Assembly (NCBI RefSeq): GCF_016889705.1
Contig: NZ_CP069526.1
Span: 9,328,001 to 9,392,000 of the forward strand
Source: Amycolatopsis sp. FDAARGOS 1241
Lineage (GTDB): Bacteria > Actinomycetota > Actinomycetes > Mycobacteriales > Pseudonocardiaceae
Direction: 5' to 3'
Length of the DNA stretch: 64,000 nucleotides
This document shows positions 52,163-60,800 of this stretch, piece by piece. A program made the position numbers and the translations under genes. How positions within the stretch are numbered: the first letter of the stretch is position 1; every line of letters starts with the position of its first letter. The notes below the pieces were generated by a model. That model was not told the DNA's origin and did not search any database. It saw only the letters and a program-made list of their open reading frames with translations.

Positions 52163-52262
52163 GAAATTTTCTCGGGCGATTGTCCTGGCGTCCGCGGGTC
52201 CGTTCGTCCTTAGAGTGTTAACCGGCGAACGGCGCCGGTTCGGACACCCTTCAGGAGCAGCC

Positions 52263-52610
52263 ATGCCCACCTATGCCGCGCTCATCTACTCCGCCGACGT
52301 GGACCCGACGCAGCCCGAGGCCGCCGGATTGATGAAGGACTACAACGAGTTCGGCCAGGCCGCGGCCGCCGTGATCCGCGGCGGAAAGGCCCTCTACCCG
52401 ACGGCGACCGCCACCACCGTCCGCGTGACCGGCGGCAAGGGCGGCGACATCGTGACCAGCGACGGCCCGTACGCCGAGACGAAGGAAGCCCTCACCGGTT
52501 TCTACCTCATCGAGTGCCCCGACCTCGACGAAGCCGTGAAGGTCGCCGCACAGATCCCGGCCGCGTGGGACGGCGCCGTCGAGGTGCGCCCGGTCGTCGA
52601 GTTCTCGTGA
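52263..52610 (+). CDS. YCII-related (DGPF-type) domain protein
   Basis: The product has 115 residues with a YCII fold: MPTYAALIYSADVDP, AAVIRGGKALYPTAT and VTSDGPYAETKEALTGFYLIE, which carries the DGPY/DGPF core. ATG at 52263; its stop overlaps the GTG of the ECF sigma factor gene (GTGA). This gene order defines the ECF42 group, in which the DGPF protein is thought to act with the sigma factor. The reaction is unknown. Confidence 0.9.
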   Translation: MPTYAALIYSADVDPTQPEAAGLMKDYNEFGQAAAAVIRGGKALYPTATATTVRVTGGKGGDIVTSDGPYAETKEALTGFYLIECPDLDEAVKVAAQIPAAWDGAVEVRPVVEFS

Positions 52611-53800
52611 GCCTCGCCGGCGACGCGCTGGCGCGACTGGTCCGGGACGAGGGGACCCGGGTGCTGGCCACGCTCGTGCGCGTCACCGGGAGTGTCGACC
52701 TGGCCGAGGACGCGGTGCAGGACGCCGTCGTGCGGGCGCTCGAGACGTGGCCGCGCGACGGCGTTCCGGACCACCCGCGGGCCTGGCTACTCGTGACCGC
52801 GCGCCGGCGGGCCGTCGACGTCGTGCGCCGCGAGGCGAAGCGCGCCGGGAAGGAGGCGGACGCGATGCCGCTCTCCGAAGACGACCCGCCGCCGTCGGTG
52901 ATCCGCGACGACCTACTGCGGCTCGTGTTCACCTGCTGCCACCCGTGCCTGTCCGTGGAGGCGCAGGTCGCGTTGTCGCTGCGGACGCTCGGCGGGTTGT
53001 CGACCGCGGAGGTCGCACGCGGGTTGCGCCTGCCTGAAGCAACGACCGCGAAGCGGCTGACGCGCGCGAAGCAGAAGATCGCGACGGCCGGGATCCCGTA
53101 CCGCGTGCCGGCGGCGGAGGAACTGCCGCGGCGGCTCGAGGGCGTCGCCGCGACGGTGTACCTGATCTTCAACGAGGGGTACGCGGGCGTACGCGCTCCG
53201 CTCGTCGACGAGGCCGTGCGGCTGGCGCGGCTGCTGGCGTCGCTGATGCCCGACGAGCCGACGGTGCTGGGCCTGCTGGCGTTGCTGCTGCTGCACGACG
53301 CCCGCCGGTGCACGCGCCTCGCGGACGACGGCCTCCCGGTCCTGCTGGCCGACCAAGACCGTGCACGGTGGGACGCCGCGTTGATCCGCGAAGGCGTCGA
53401 ACTGGTGGGACGTGCGTTGCGGCGAACGCCTTCGAAGCCCGACCCGTACGTGGTGCAGGCGGCGATCGCGGCGTGCCACACGCTGGCGCCGACGTACGCC
53501 GAAACCAACTGGGACGCCGTGATCTCTTGGTACGACGTGCTTTTCACCGTGCGGCCGAGTCCGGTGGTGTTACTGAACCGCGCAGCCGCGATCGCCGAAC
53601 GTGACGGCGCTGCCGTCGCGCTGTCGCTCGTCGACGCGCTCGATGGTCTGGCCGACTACCCGTGGTGGCACGCGACGCGCGCGGAGTTGTTGCACCGCTT
53701 GGGAAACCGCGCGGACGCCGTGTCGGCATGCGCGGCGGCCGAAGCGGCAGGGCTCGGTGCGGGCCACGCGGCGCTGCTGCGGCGGCGGGTGGGTGAATAG
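52607..53800 (+). CDS. ECF42-like RNA polymerase sigma factor with long C-terminal extension
   Basis: The product has 397 residues. Sigma-70 region 2 lies at VDLAEDAVQDAVVRALETWP and AWLLVTARRRAVDVVRRE; region 4 at VALSLRTLGGLSTAEVARGL and PEATTAKRLTRAKQK. A C-terminal helical extension of about 220 residues (VYLIFNEGYAGVRAPLVDEA ... VVLLNRAAAIAERDG) has a TPR-like look. The GTG overlaps the YCII stop. No anti-sigma factor gene is adjacent, consistent with ECF42 factors regulated through the C-terminal domain or the DGPF protein. Targets are unknown. Confidence 0.9.
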   Translation: MSLAGDALARLVRDEGTRVLATLVRVTGSVDLAEDAVQDAVVRALETWPRDGVPDHPRAWLLVTARRRAVDVVRREAKRAGKEADAMPLSEDDPPPSVIRDDLLRLVFTCCHPCLSVEAQVALSLRTLGGLSTAEVARGLRLPEATTAKRLTRAKQKIATAGIPYRVPAAEELPRRLEGVAATVYLIFNEGYAGVRAPLVDEAVRLARLLASLMPDEPTVLGLLALLLLHDARRCTRLADDGLPVLLADQDRARWDAALIREGVELVGRALRRTPSKPDPYVVQAAIAACHTLAPTYAETNWDAVISWYDVLFTVRPSPVVLLNRAAAIAERDGAAVALSLVDALDGLADYPWWHATRAELLHRLGNRADAVSACAAAEAAGLGAGHAALLRRRVGE

Positions 53801-53913
53801 GGAGAGCTTGACACGTCAGCGAGCGCGCGCGTTCGATGGGAGAACGCCCTGTGGCCCGGTGTCTGTGCCCGGCGCGCAGGGCGCCCACGTTTGTTCACGC
53901 AGAGGGGGCCAGA

Positions 53914-54306
53914 ATGGCCGAACATCCCAACGCGAAACTCGTCAGGCGCGGTTACGAGGCGTTCTCCGCCGGTGACGTCGCGACGCTTTCCGAACTCCTC
54001 GCCGAGGACGCCGTGCAGCACATGCCCGGACACAACGTGTTCTCGGGCGACCACAAGGGCCGCGCCGCGATCCTCGCGCTGTACGGCGAACTCGGCTCGC
54101 GGTCGAACGGCACGCTCCGCGTGTCGCTGGAGGAGATCTACGCGAACGACGACCGGGTCATCACCGTCTACCGCTCCACGGGCAAGCGCGGCGACAATCA
54201 CCTCGACACCCGGCACGCCCTCGTCTTCCGCATCCGCGACGGCAAGGCGACCGACCTCCTGGACGTCGCCGCCGACGAATCCACCGACGATGCCTTCTGG
54301 GCGTGA
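53914..54306 (+). CDS. SnoaL-like / nuclear transport factor 2 fold protein
   Basis: The product has 130 residues. It starts LVRRGYEAFSAGDVATLSELL, continues with AEDAVQHMPGHNVFSGDHKG, and ends HALVFRIRDGKATDLLDVAAD, the SnoaL/NTF2-like pattern. ATG at 53914 has AGGGGG upstream. Such proteins include polyketide cyclases, isomerases and binding proteins. The gene is followed 4 bases later by an alpha/beta-barrel protein gene, and the two are probably co-transcribed. Substrate unknown. Confidence 0.85.
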   Translation: MAEHPNAKLVRRGYEAFSAGDVATLSELLAEDAVQHMPGHNVFSGDHKGRAAILALYGELGSRSNGTLRVSLEEIYANDDRVITVYRSTGKRGDNHLDTRHALVFRIRDGKATDLLDVAADESTDDAFWA

Positions 54307-54310
54307 TCCC

Positions 54311-54616
54311 GTGCCGACCTTGATGATCCTTCGCGTCGCCGGCAACGGTGCCCAGCTGGAGAAAACCGCAGCCGCCGACCCGCAGAAGACCCAGTCCATC
54401 ATCGCCACCGCGAAGGCCCACGGCCTCATCACCCACCAGTTCTGGGCGACCGACACGGAACTCCTCGTCGTCGACACCTGGCCGGACGAACAGTCCTTCA
54501 AGGACTTCTTCGCGGAAGCCCGGGAACGCATCGGCGCCGTCATGTCGGCCGCGGGCGTCGCCACCGAACCCGAAGTGACCTTCTACCGCAAACTCGACGT
54601 GGGCGACGAGGTCTGA
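54311..54616 (+). CDS. Small dimeric alpha/beta-barrel-like protein
   Basis: The product has 101 residues: LMILRVAGNGAQLEK, ITHQFWATDTELLVVDTWP, DEQSFKDFFAEARE and VTFYRKLDVG, resembling ABM (antibiotic biosynthesis monooxygenase-like) folds. GTG at 54311, 4 bases after the SnoaL-like stop. It is likely a partner of the SnoaL-like protein; the reaction is unknown. Confidence 0.65.
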   Translation: MPTLMILRVAGNGAQLEKTAAADPQKTQSIIATAKAHGLITHQFWATDTELLVVDTWPDEQSFKDFFAEARERIGAVMSAAGVATEPEVTFYRKLDVGDEV

Positions 54617-54620
54617 GTGT

Positions 54621-54902
54621 CTACTGTGGACTCAAGGTGTCCCGGTACTTCCCGTTGACGAGCTCCAGCCACCGCCCGCTCCAGCCACTCGAAACGGCGA
54701 TCTCTTCGATCGCCCCGGTGGGGAGGCACAGGAACCTGAAACGCTCGACCGCCTCCCGCTCGCCCGCCTCGACCCGTGGTTGGAGGCGTTCGAGCTCCTC
54801 GATGGCATCGGCGGTGGAGTCGTAGCTGCTCCAGCTCGTGTCGTGCTCGCCGGCACGCAGGATGGCCAGGACGTCGGTGATCAGGTCAGAGAGCCGCGTC
54901 AT
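54621..54902 (-). CDS. Hypothetical small protein
   Basis: The product has 93 residues. It is helical: RLSDLITDVLAILRAGEHDT, then AIEELERLQPRVEAGEREAV and a C-terminal WSGRWLELVNGKYRDTL. ATG at 54902; the upstream ribosome site is weak. It converges with the preceding operon. No family is recognised. Confidence 0.5.
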   Translation of the reverse strand: MTRLSDLITDVLAILRAGEHDTSWSSYDSTADAIEELERLQPRVEAGEREAVERFRFLCLPTGAIEEIAVSSGWSGRWLELVNGKYRDTLSPQ

Positions 54903-54941
54903 GGTTGAGGATTGTCCCGTAGTCGGGGCGGGACAAGAAGA

Positions 54942-54981
54942 GAGTGAGGGCGTTTTCCCGATTCGGAGAACGCCCTCACTC
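54942..54981. terminator. Hairpin upstream of the 54621-54902 gene
   Basis: A perfect 13-base inverted repeat (GAGTGAGGGCGTT / AACGCCCTCACTC) has a 14-base loop. It lies in a 305-base gene-free stretch (54903-55207) that otherwise holds nothing I recognise. Since it precedes the minus-strand gene it could serve as an attenuator or the terminator of an upstream transcript. Confidence 0.55.
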
Positions 54982-55207
54982 CTTGTTCGGAGCGGATGAC
55001 GGGCTACGCCGTGTGCGTTGTGACGCGCGCGCCGCCGCCGACGATGCACGGAAACGGCAGTCATGATGTGTGGTCTACGACAATCCAGGCGCTGTCGGCG
55101 CACGCATTCGTGGCGCAGTCCCTCAAGTGACGCGCGCCTGGATAGGCTTGAGCAGTCAGGGTCGGGCCACAGATGGCTGGGGCCGCCGCACTTGTCTCCG
55201 GACTGCT

Positions 55208-55577
55208 TCAGCGGTGCCCGGTGTCGATGACGCAGAAGCGGTTACCGTCGGTATCGGCGAGCACGACGAAGTAGGCGTCGTCCGGGTTGAGGTCCCAGCC
55301 GACGACCCGGGCGCCCAGGGATACCAGCCGCTCGACCTCGGCGGCCTGGTCGGCCGCGTCTCCGGCGTACAGGTCCAGATGGATCCGCGGATGCCGATGG
55401 AGGCCCTGGAGGGTACGTCCTGCGAAAAGAGCTGGAGGACGACTGGGCGGTGCCGGTCCCGGCGGAGGGGCCGGGGGCCAGCTGTCGCTCGGCCGCACTG
55501 AGACACCGCTCCAGGTAGAACGCCGCCGCCCGTGGCACATCCGGGACACCCAGCACAACAGAACCGACTCTCAGCAT
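55208..55577 (-). pseudogene. VOC-family (glyoxalase-like) protein with two apparent frameshifts
   Basis: The start (ATG 55577) reads LRVGSVVLGVPDVPRAAAFY, and the end reads HPRIHLDLYAGDAADQAAEV then DAYFVVLADTDGNRFCVID, both typical VOC parts. Between them the frame moves twice. Adding one base near 55445-55447 (G3) gives PVVLQLFSQDVPSR, and another near 55404-55406 (C3) joins it to the HRHPRIHLDL end. With both corrections one VOC domain results. This is the same direction of shift as in four other genes here, so sequence error is a real possibility. Confidence 0.65.
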
Positions 55578-55696
55578 CCGTCGATTCTGTGCCACCACGG
55601 CTGAGTGATGTTGTCGGAAAGGGCCGTGAATAGCGAGTGGGGGTGCTTCCCGAACTCGGGAAGCGCCCCTACTGAGCTGAAAAACAATATGTGAGA

Positions 55697-55766
55697 GCGG
55701 ATGACGGGAATCGAACCCGCGTATTCAGCTTGGGAAGCTGATGTTCTACCATTGAACTACATCCGC
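55697..55766 (-). tRNA. tRNA-Gly, anticodon CCC
   Basis: The minus strand folds into a complete cloverleaf. The acceptor stem is GCGGATG/CATCCGC, the D arm is GTTC-AATGGTA-GAAC, the anticodon stem is TCAGC/GCTGA with loop TTCCCAA (anticodon CCC), and the T arm is GCGGG-TTCGATT-CCCGT. It is 70 bases long without an encoded CCA. No integrase or attachment-site duplicate is seen nearby. Confidence 0.93.
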
Positions 55767-55884
55767 AGTGCTCCGCCAGCATACACGGCCGCGTGATCGG
55801 TGTGTCCAGTGGGCGCGGGTTGACGGCGCCGGGGGCAAGTGACAACACTTGTTGTCCGACGGTCGGTGGTGCCGGAGGTGTGTG

Positions 55885-57102
55885 GTGGACGACCCTGTGT
55901 TGTTCAGACGGGGCGGGTTTCGACTGGTGGCCCGGCTGCGGGGCGTCGAGGACCTGCGGGCGGACGATGGCCAGGTCACCCGGCTCCGGGAGTTCGCGCA
56001 GCGGCAGGACGGGCCGGCCGATCGGCTCGCGGAGTGGCTGGCGCGGGAGCCCGGGAACCGGGAGCGGTTCGAGCGGGCGTTGAGCGGCGAAGCCACCGAA
56101 GCCACCGAAGCCGGCAAAGCCCCCGACGCGGCGCCTGAGCTGCGGGAATTCATGGCCGTCGTCGAAGCCACGCCGTACTGGGTGGATCGGCGGAGGCTGG
56201 AGAAGGGGGCGCGGGCGATCACGCGCGCGGGGTTGCTCGGGTTGTTCCCGCTCGGCGACATGTCGTTGATGGGCGGCTACCTGGCGTCGCGGGCGACGAA
56301 GGCGTTGGTCGGGACCGGGGAGATCGAGCGCAGGGCCACGAAGCGGCTCGTGGAGACCGCGGCGTGGTGGATCGACGTGACCACGCCGGGGGCGATGGAC
56401 CGCCACAACACCGGCTTCCGCGCGGCGGTGAACATCCGCGTCGTCCACGCGCACGTCCGGCGAGCGATGAACAGCCGCGAGGACTGGGACTACGAGCGGT
56501 GGGACCGGCCGATCAACCAGGTCCAGACCGCCGGCACGCTGCTGCTCTTCTCGCTGGTCTACGTGTTCGGCACGCAGCTGCTCGGCCTGCGCTACAGCGA
56601 GCAGGAACGCGCCGACATCCTCCACCTCTGGCGCTACATCGGCTGGCTCATGGGCGTCGACGAGGAGCTCCTGCCCGCGGACGAGGACGACGCGTGGCGG
56701 CTGCTCTGGCTGCTCGCCGCCACCGAGTTCATCCCCGACGACGACTCGAAGCGGCTCGCCAAAGCGCTGGTCGAGAGCCACGCGGCCATCGGCGAGGGCC
56801 GCGGTGCGGCCGGCAAGGTGCTCGCGCACGTGAACGTCCAGGTGCACTCCGCGATCAGCCGCCTGGTGCTGGGCAAGGAGAACGCCGACTTCCTGGAGCT
56901 GCCGGACGACCCCGTCGCCCAGGCGGCCGTCGTCGCGGCGGCCGGGGTGAACTTCGCCGCCGAGACGGCGCGGCGGCTCATCCCCGGTGCGACCGCGGTG
57001 CAGGAGCTGCTCGGCGGAATCGGCCGGCGCCGCTACCTCAAGCGGCTGCACGAGGTGTTCAAGCTCGACACGACGTTGCGGCAGCACGTACGCGCCGCCT
57101 GA
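55885..57102 (+). CDS. MpaB/DUF2236-type oxygenase-like protein
   Basis: The product has 405 residues. The core shows VDRRRLEKGARAI, FPLGDMSLMGGYLASRATKA, then DRHNTGFRAAVNIRVVHAHVRR and WDYERWDRPINQVQTAGTLLLF, the His/Arg-rich pattern of the DUF2236 (latex-clearing and MpaB) family, whose members bind heme b and oxidise hydrophobic substrates. GTG at 55885 lies 6 bases after GGAGG; GTG at 55882 is the alternative. The substrate is unknown. It is next to the tRNA but transcribed away from it. Confidence 0.8.
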   Translation: MDDPVLFRRGGFRLVARLRGVEDLRADDGQVTRLREFAQRQDGPADRLAEWLAREPGNRERFERALSGEATEATEAGKAPDAAPELREFMAVVEATPYWVDRRRLEKGARAITRAGLLGLFPLGDMSLMGGYLASRATKALVGTGEIERRATKRLVETAAWWIDVTTPGAMDRHNTGFRAAVNIRVVHAHVRRAMNSREDWDYERWDRPINQVQTAGTLLLFSLVYVFGTQLLGLRYSEQERADILHLWRYIGWLMGVDEELLPADEDDAWRLLWLLAATEFIPDDDSKRLAKALVESHAAIGEGRGAAGKVLAHVNVQVHSAISRLVLGKENADFLELPDDPVAQAAVVAAAGVNFAAETARRLIPGATAVQELLGGIGRRRYLKRLHEVFKLDTTLRQHVRAA

Positions 57103-57184
57103 CGACATATCGCTTGAACCACGACGGTTATCGTCTGAGCCAGCCTGATCCACCCTGATCCAAAGTTGCCGTTAGGCTTCGTCC

Positions 57185-57766
57185 GTGCTGCTCAGTGACC
57201 GTGACCTCCGCAAAGAGCTCGACGCCGCCCGGCTCGGCATCGACCCCTTCGACCCCGCGATGGTCCAGCCGTCGAGCATCGACGTGCGCCTCGACCGGTT
57301 CTTCCGGGTGTTCGACAACAGCAAGTACACGCACATCGACCCGCAACTGCAGCAGGACGAGCTCACCTCCCTCGTCGAGAAGGAGGGTGAGGAACCGTTC
57401 GTGCTGCACCCCGGCGAGTTCGTGCTCGGCTCCACGTTCGAGCTGGTCACGCTCGCCGACGACCTCGCCGGCCGCCTCGAGGGCAAGTCCTCGCTCGGCC
57501 GGCTGGGGCTGCTCACGCACTCCACGGCGGGCTTCATCGACCCCGGCTTCTCCGGCCACATCACGCTCGAGCTGTCCAACGTCGCGAACCTGCCGATCAC
57601 GCTCTGGCCGGGCATGAAGATCGGCCAGCTGTGCATCTTCCGCCTGTCCAGCTCGGCGGAGTTCCCGTACGGCTCGAAGGAGGCCGGCTCCCGCTACCAG
57701 GGCCAGCGCGGCCCGACGCCGAGCCGCGCGTACAAGAACTTCCACCGCGTCGACACCTGGCGCTGA
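57185..57766 (+). CDS. dcd: dCTP deaminase
   Basis: The product has 193 residues, full length. Motifs are [52 protein letters not shown] (catalytic and nucleotide-binding region) and [18 protein letters not shown] at the C-terminus. It converts dCTP to dUTP for dTTP synthesis; bifunctional dCTP deaminase-dUTPase in actinobacteria is possible. GTG at 57185. It is a housekeeping gene and stands alone here. Confidence 0.95.
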   Translation: MLLSDRDLRKELDAARLGIDPFDPAMVQPSSIDVRLDRFFRVFDNSKYTHIDPQLQQDELTSLVEKEGEEPFVLHPGEFVLGSTFELVTLADDLAGRLEGKSSLGRLGLLTHSTAGFIDPGFSGHITLELSNVANLPITLWPGMKIGQLCIFRLSSSAEFPYGSKEAGSRYQGQRGPTPSRAYKNFHRVDTWR

Positions 57767-57868
57767 TCGTCACCCACAGGCCCCGCCGGTCGCTCTCTGG
57801 AGTGAAGCCCGGCCACGGCCGGGTGCGAAAAGGCGTTTCGTTCACCAGTTCGTGGAAAGCTCGCGGAC

Positions 57869-60800
57869 ATGGGCTCGGCCGGGAAAAGACTGCTCGCGAT
57901 ATTCGGCCTCCTGGCCACATTCCTGACACCGGCGGCGCACGCGGACGTCGTCAAGGGATTCCAGCAGAATTACCACAAAGTGGTGTACGGCGATTTTTTG
58001 TACGCCGGAAACAGTGTGGTGCAGTGCGCGACCGGAGACGCCGAGTGCGCGAAGGCCGCGAACCGCGAAACGAAAGAGCGCGCGAGTGACTTCGCGTTGC
58101 GCTGGTCCGATGTGGACGGCGACGCCGAAACGTTCGACTCGGCCACGGCGTCCGTCACCATCCCGCCGGGGGCGAAGGTCGCGTTCGCGCGCCTGAGCTG
58201 GGGTGGGTCGCTGGCGACGACGTGCCCGCGCCCACCCGGCGAGGCGAACACGCAAGCGGTGCGGTTCTGGGTGGGCAGCGGCGAACCGGCCGACGTCTCG
58301 CCCGGTTCCTTCGAGCAGGACGCGCAGTTCTACTCCGCCCACGCCGACGTGACGGGGCAGTTCGCGAACGCGCCGACGGGCACGCCGGTGACGCTGACCG
58401 CCGGCAACGTCTGGACCGCCGCCGGGCGCGGGTGCGGCGGGGGCTGGTCGGTGGCGGTCGTGTTCGCTTACCCGGGCAGCGATCCGCAGTACGCGCCGGC
58501 CAAGCGCGCGGTGTACGTCTACGACGGGCACGAGGCGGTCAGTGCGAACGGTCCCGCCGCGACCACGACCGTCACCGGGTTCCGCGCGGCGTCGGCCGAC
58601 GCACACGTCGGAGTGACCGCCGAAGGCGGCGACTGGGGCACGACCGGTGACCGCTTCCTGATCAACGGCAAGCCCATCGCGGAACCCGGCACCGGCGCGC
58701 CCGACAACTTCTTCATCGCCAGCACGGACAACGCCGTGAAACCCGGCGCGAAGAACAGCTTCGGCGTGGACGCGAAAGCGTTGAGCAGCGACGCCGTGCC
58801 GAGCGGCGCGACGAGCGCGAAGCTCGCGTTCAGCACGACCGGCGACGACTTCGCCGCGCAGAACCTCGTGTTCTCCGTGCCGGTGCCCGACCTGCAGCTC
58901 GTGACGCACGTCGACCCGCCACGCGCGCACGCGGGTGACCAAGTGACCGTGACGGTCGGCGTCACGAACCCGAACGACACCGCGGCGCACGACGTCGAGG
59001 TGACCGACGACCGCTTTCCCGCTTGCGCCAAAAAGATCGGCACGCTCGCCGCGGGCGCGACCACCGGTTATCAATGCCCGGTGACCGCGCCCGGCGACGA
59101 CGTCACGAGCGCCGCGAAGGTAACCGGCACCAGCACGCTCGGTGACGCGCTCGACGGCACCGCCGCCACTCGCGTCGACGTCGTCCACCCCGCGATTTCC
59201 CTGGCGCAGCAAGTCGACAAACCGGCTTACCGCGCCGGCGACCCGGTGACGTTCACGGTCACCGCCACCAACACCGGTGACGTGCCGCTGCACGACGTCG
59301 CCGTCACCGACGTGAAGGTCGGCGCGTGCGCGCGCACGATCGGGACGCTCGCGCCGCGGCAGCAGACCACGGCGACGTGCCAGGCGAAGGCGCCGGTGCC
59401 CGAGACCAGCGCTTCCGCGGCCGGCACCGATCCGCTGGGCAAGGTCGTGACGGCCGTGGCCGACGTGAAGGTCCCCGTCATCGCGCCGGCCATTGACATC
59501 ACCAAGACGGTCGATCCCGCCGTGGTGCACGCCGGGGACCCGGTGACGTGGACGATCACCGTGCGCAACACCGGCGACAGTCCCCTGAACAGCATCGACG
59601 TGACCGACGCGAGCGAACCCGCGTGCTCCCGGACGTTCGGCGCGCTCGCGCCCGGCGCGCAGCAGAGCTGGCCGTGCGCCGAAAAGCCCGCGCTGACCAC
59701 GACGAACACCGTGACGGCGACCGGCACCGACCTGTCCGGGCAACCGGTGACCGACACGGCGTCGGCGACCGCGAAGGTGATCCACCCGGCCTTGTCGCTC
59801 ACGAAGACCTCCGCGCCGGCCCAGGTGCGCGAAGGGGACCGCGTGACCTTCACCGTCACGCTGAAGAACACCGGTGACGCGCCGCTCGACGACGTCGCGG
59901 TGGCCGACGACCGCACGCCCGGCTGCGTGCGGAAGTTCGGCACCCTCGCACCGCGGGCCGAGCAGACCTACCGGTGCGACCTGCTTGCACCCCAAGACGA
60001 CCTCACCGATCCCGCGGTCGCGACCGGCAAGGACGAGCTGGGCCGGGAACTGAGCGGCACCGCCGACTCGACGATCGACGTCATCCACCCCGCGCTCGCC
60101 GTCACGCAGTCCGCCGCACCCGCGCAGGTGCGCGAAGGGGATCACGTGACCTTCTCCGTCACGGTCAGCAACACCGGCGACACCCCGCTTCACGACGTCG
60201 GCCTCGCCGCCACCCGGGTCCCCGGCTGCGCGAAGCCGGTCGGAAGCCTTCCTCCGCGGGGAAAGCAGACCCTCACGTGCACGACGGTCGCCGGCAAGGA
60301 CGGCTTCACCAACTCCGCCACGGCCACCGGCACCGACCCGACCAACCGCCCGGTCACGGCGTCGGCCGACGCCTCGTTCGCGGTGCAGCACCCGGCCGTC
60401 ACGCTCGCCGCGACTGTCCAAGGTGGACCCTTCCGCGAGCACGACAACGTGCCGGTGCGGGTCACCGTGAAGAACACCGGTGACGTGCCGCTCACGGAGG
60501 TGCACGTCACCGCCGACGCCTGCACACAGGACCACGACCCGCTGCCGGCCAGCGCCATCTGGACGTTCACCTGCACCACCAACGCGCCCGCCGATGACGT
60601 CACCGAATCGCTCACCGTCACCGCGACGCCCCCGATGGGACCGGTCGTGACGGCGAACGCCGAAGCGGTCGTCGACGTCATCCACCCGGCCGTCGCGATC
60701 ACGCAGACCGTCGCGCCCGCAGTCGTGCGCCCGGGCGAGCCGGCGACGTTCACGGTCACCGCCACCAACACCGGTGACGTCGAACTGCACGACGTCAGCG

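Noticed and set aside
55697..55766. tRNA-Gly as an integration site
   Set aside because: No integrase, duplicated tRNA end or foreign cargo is seen beside it.
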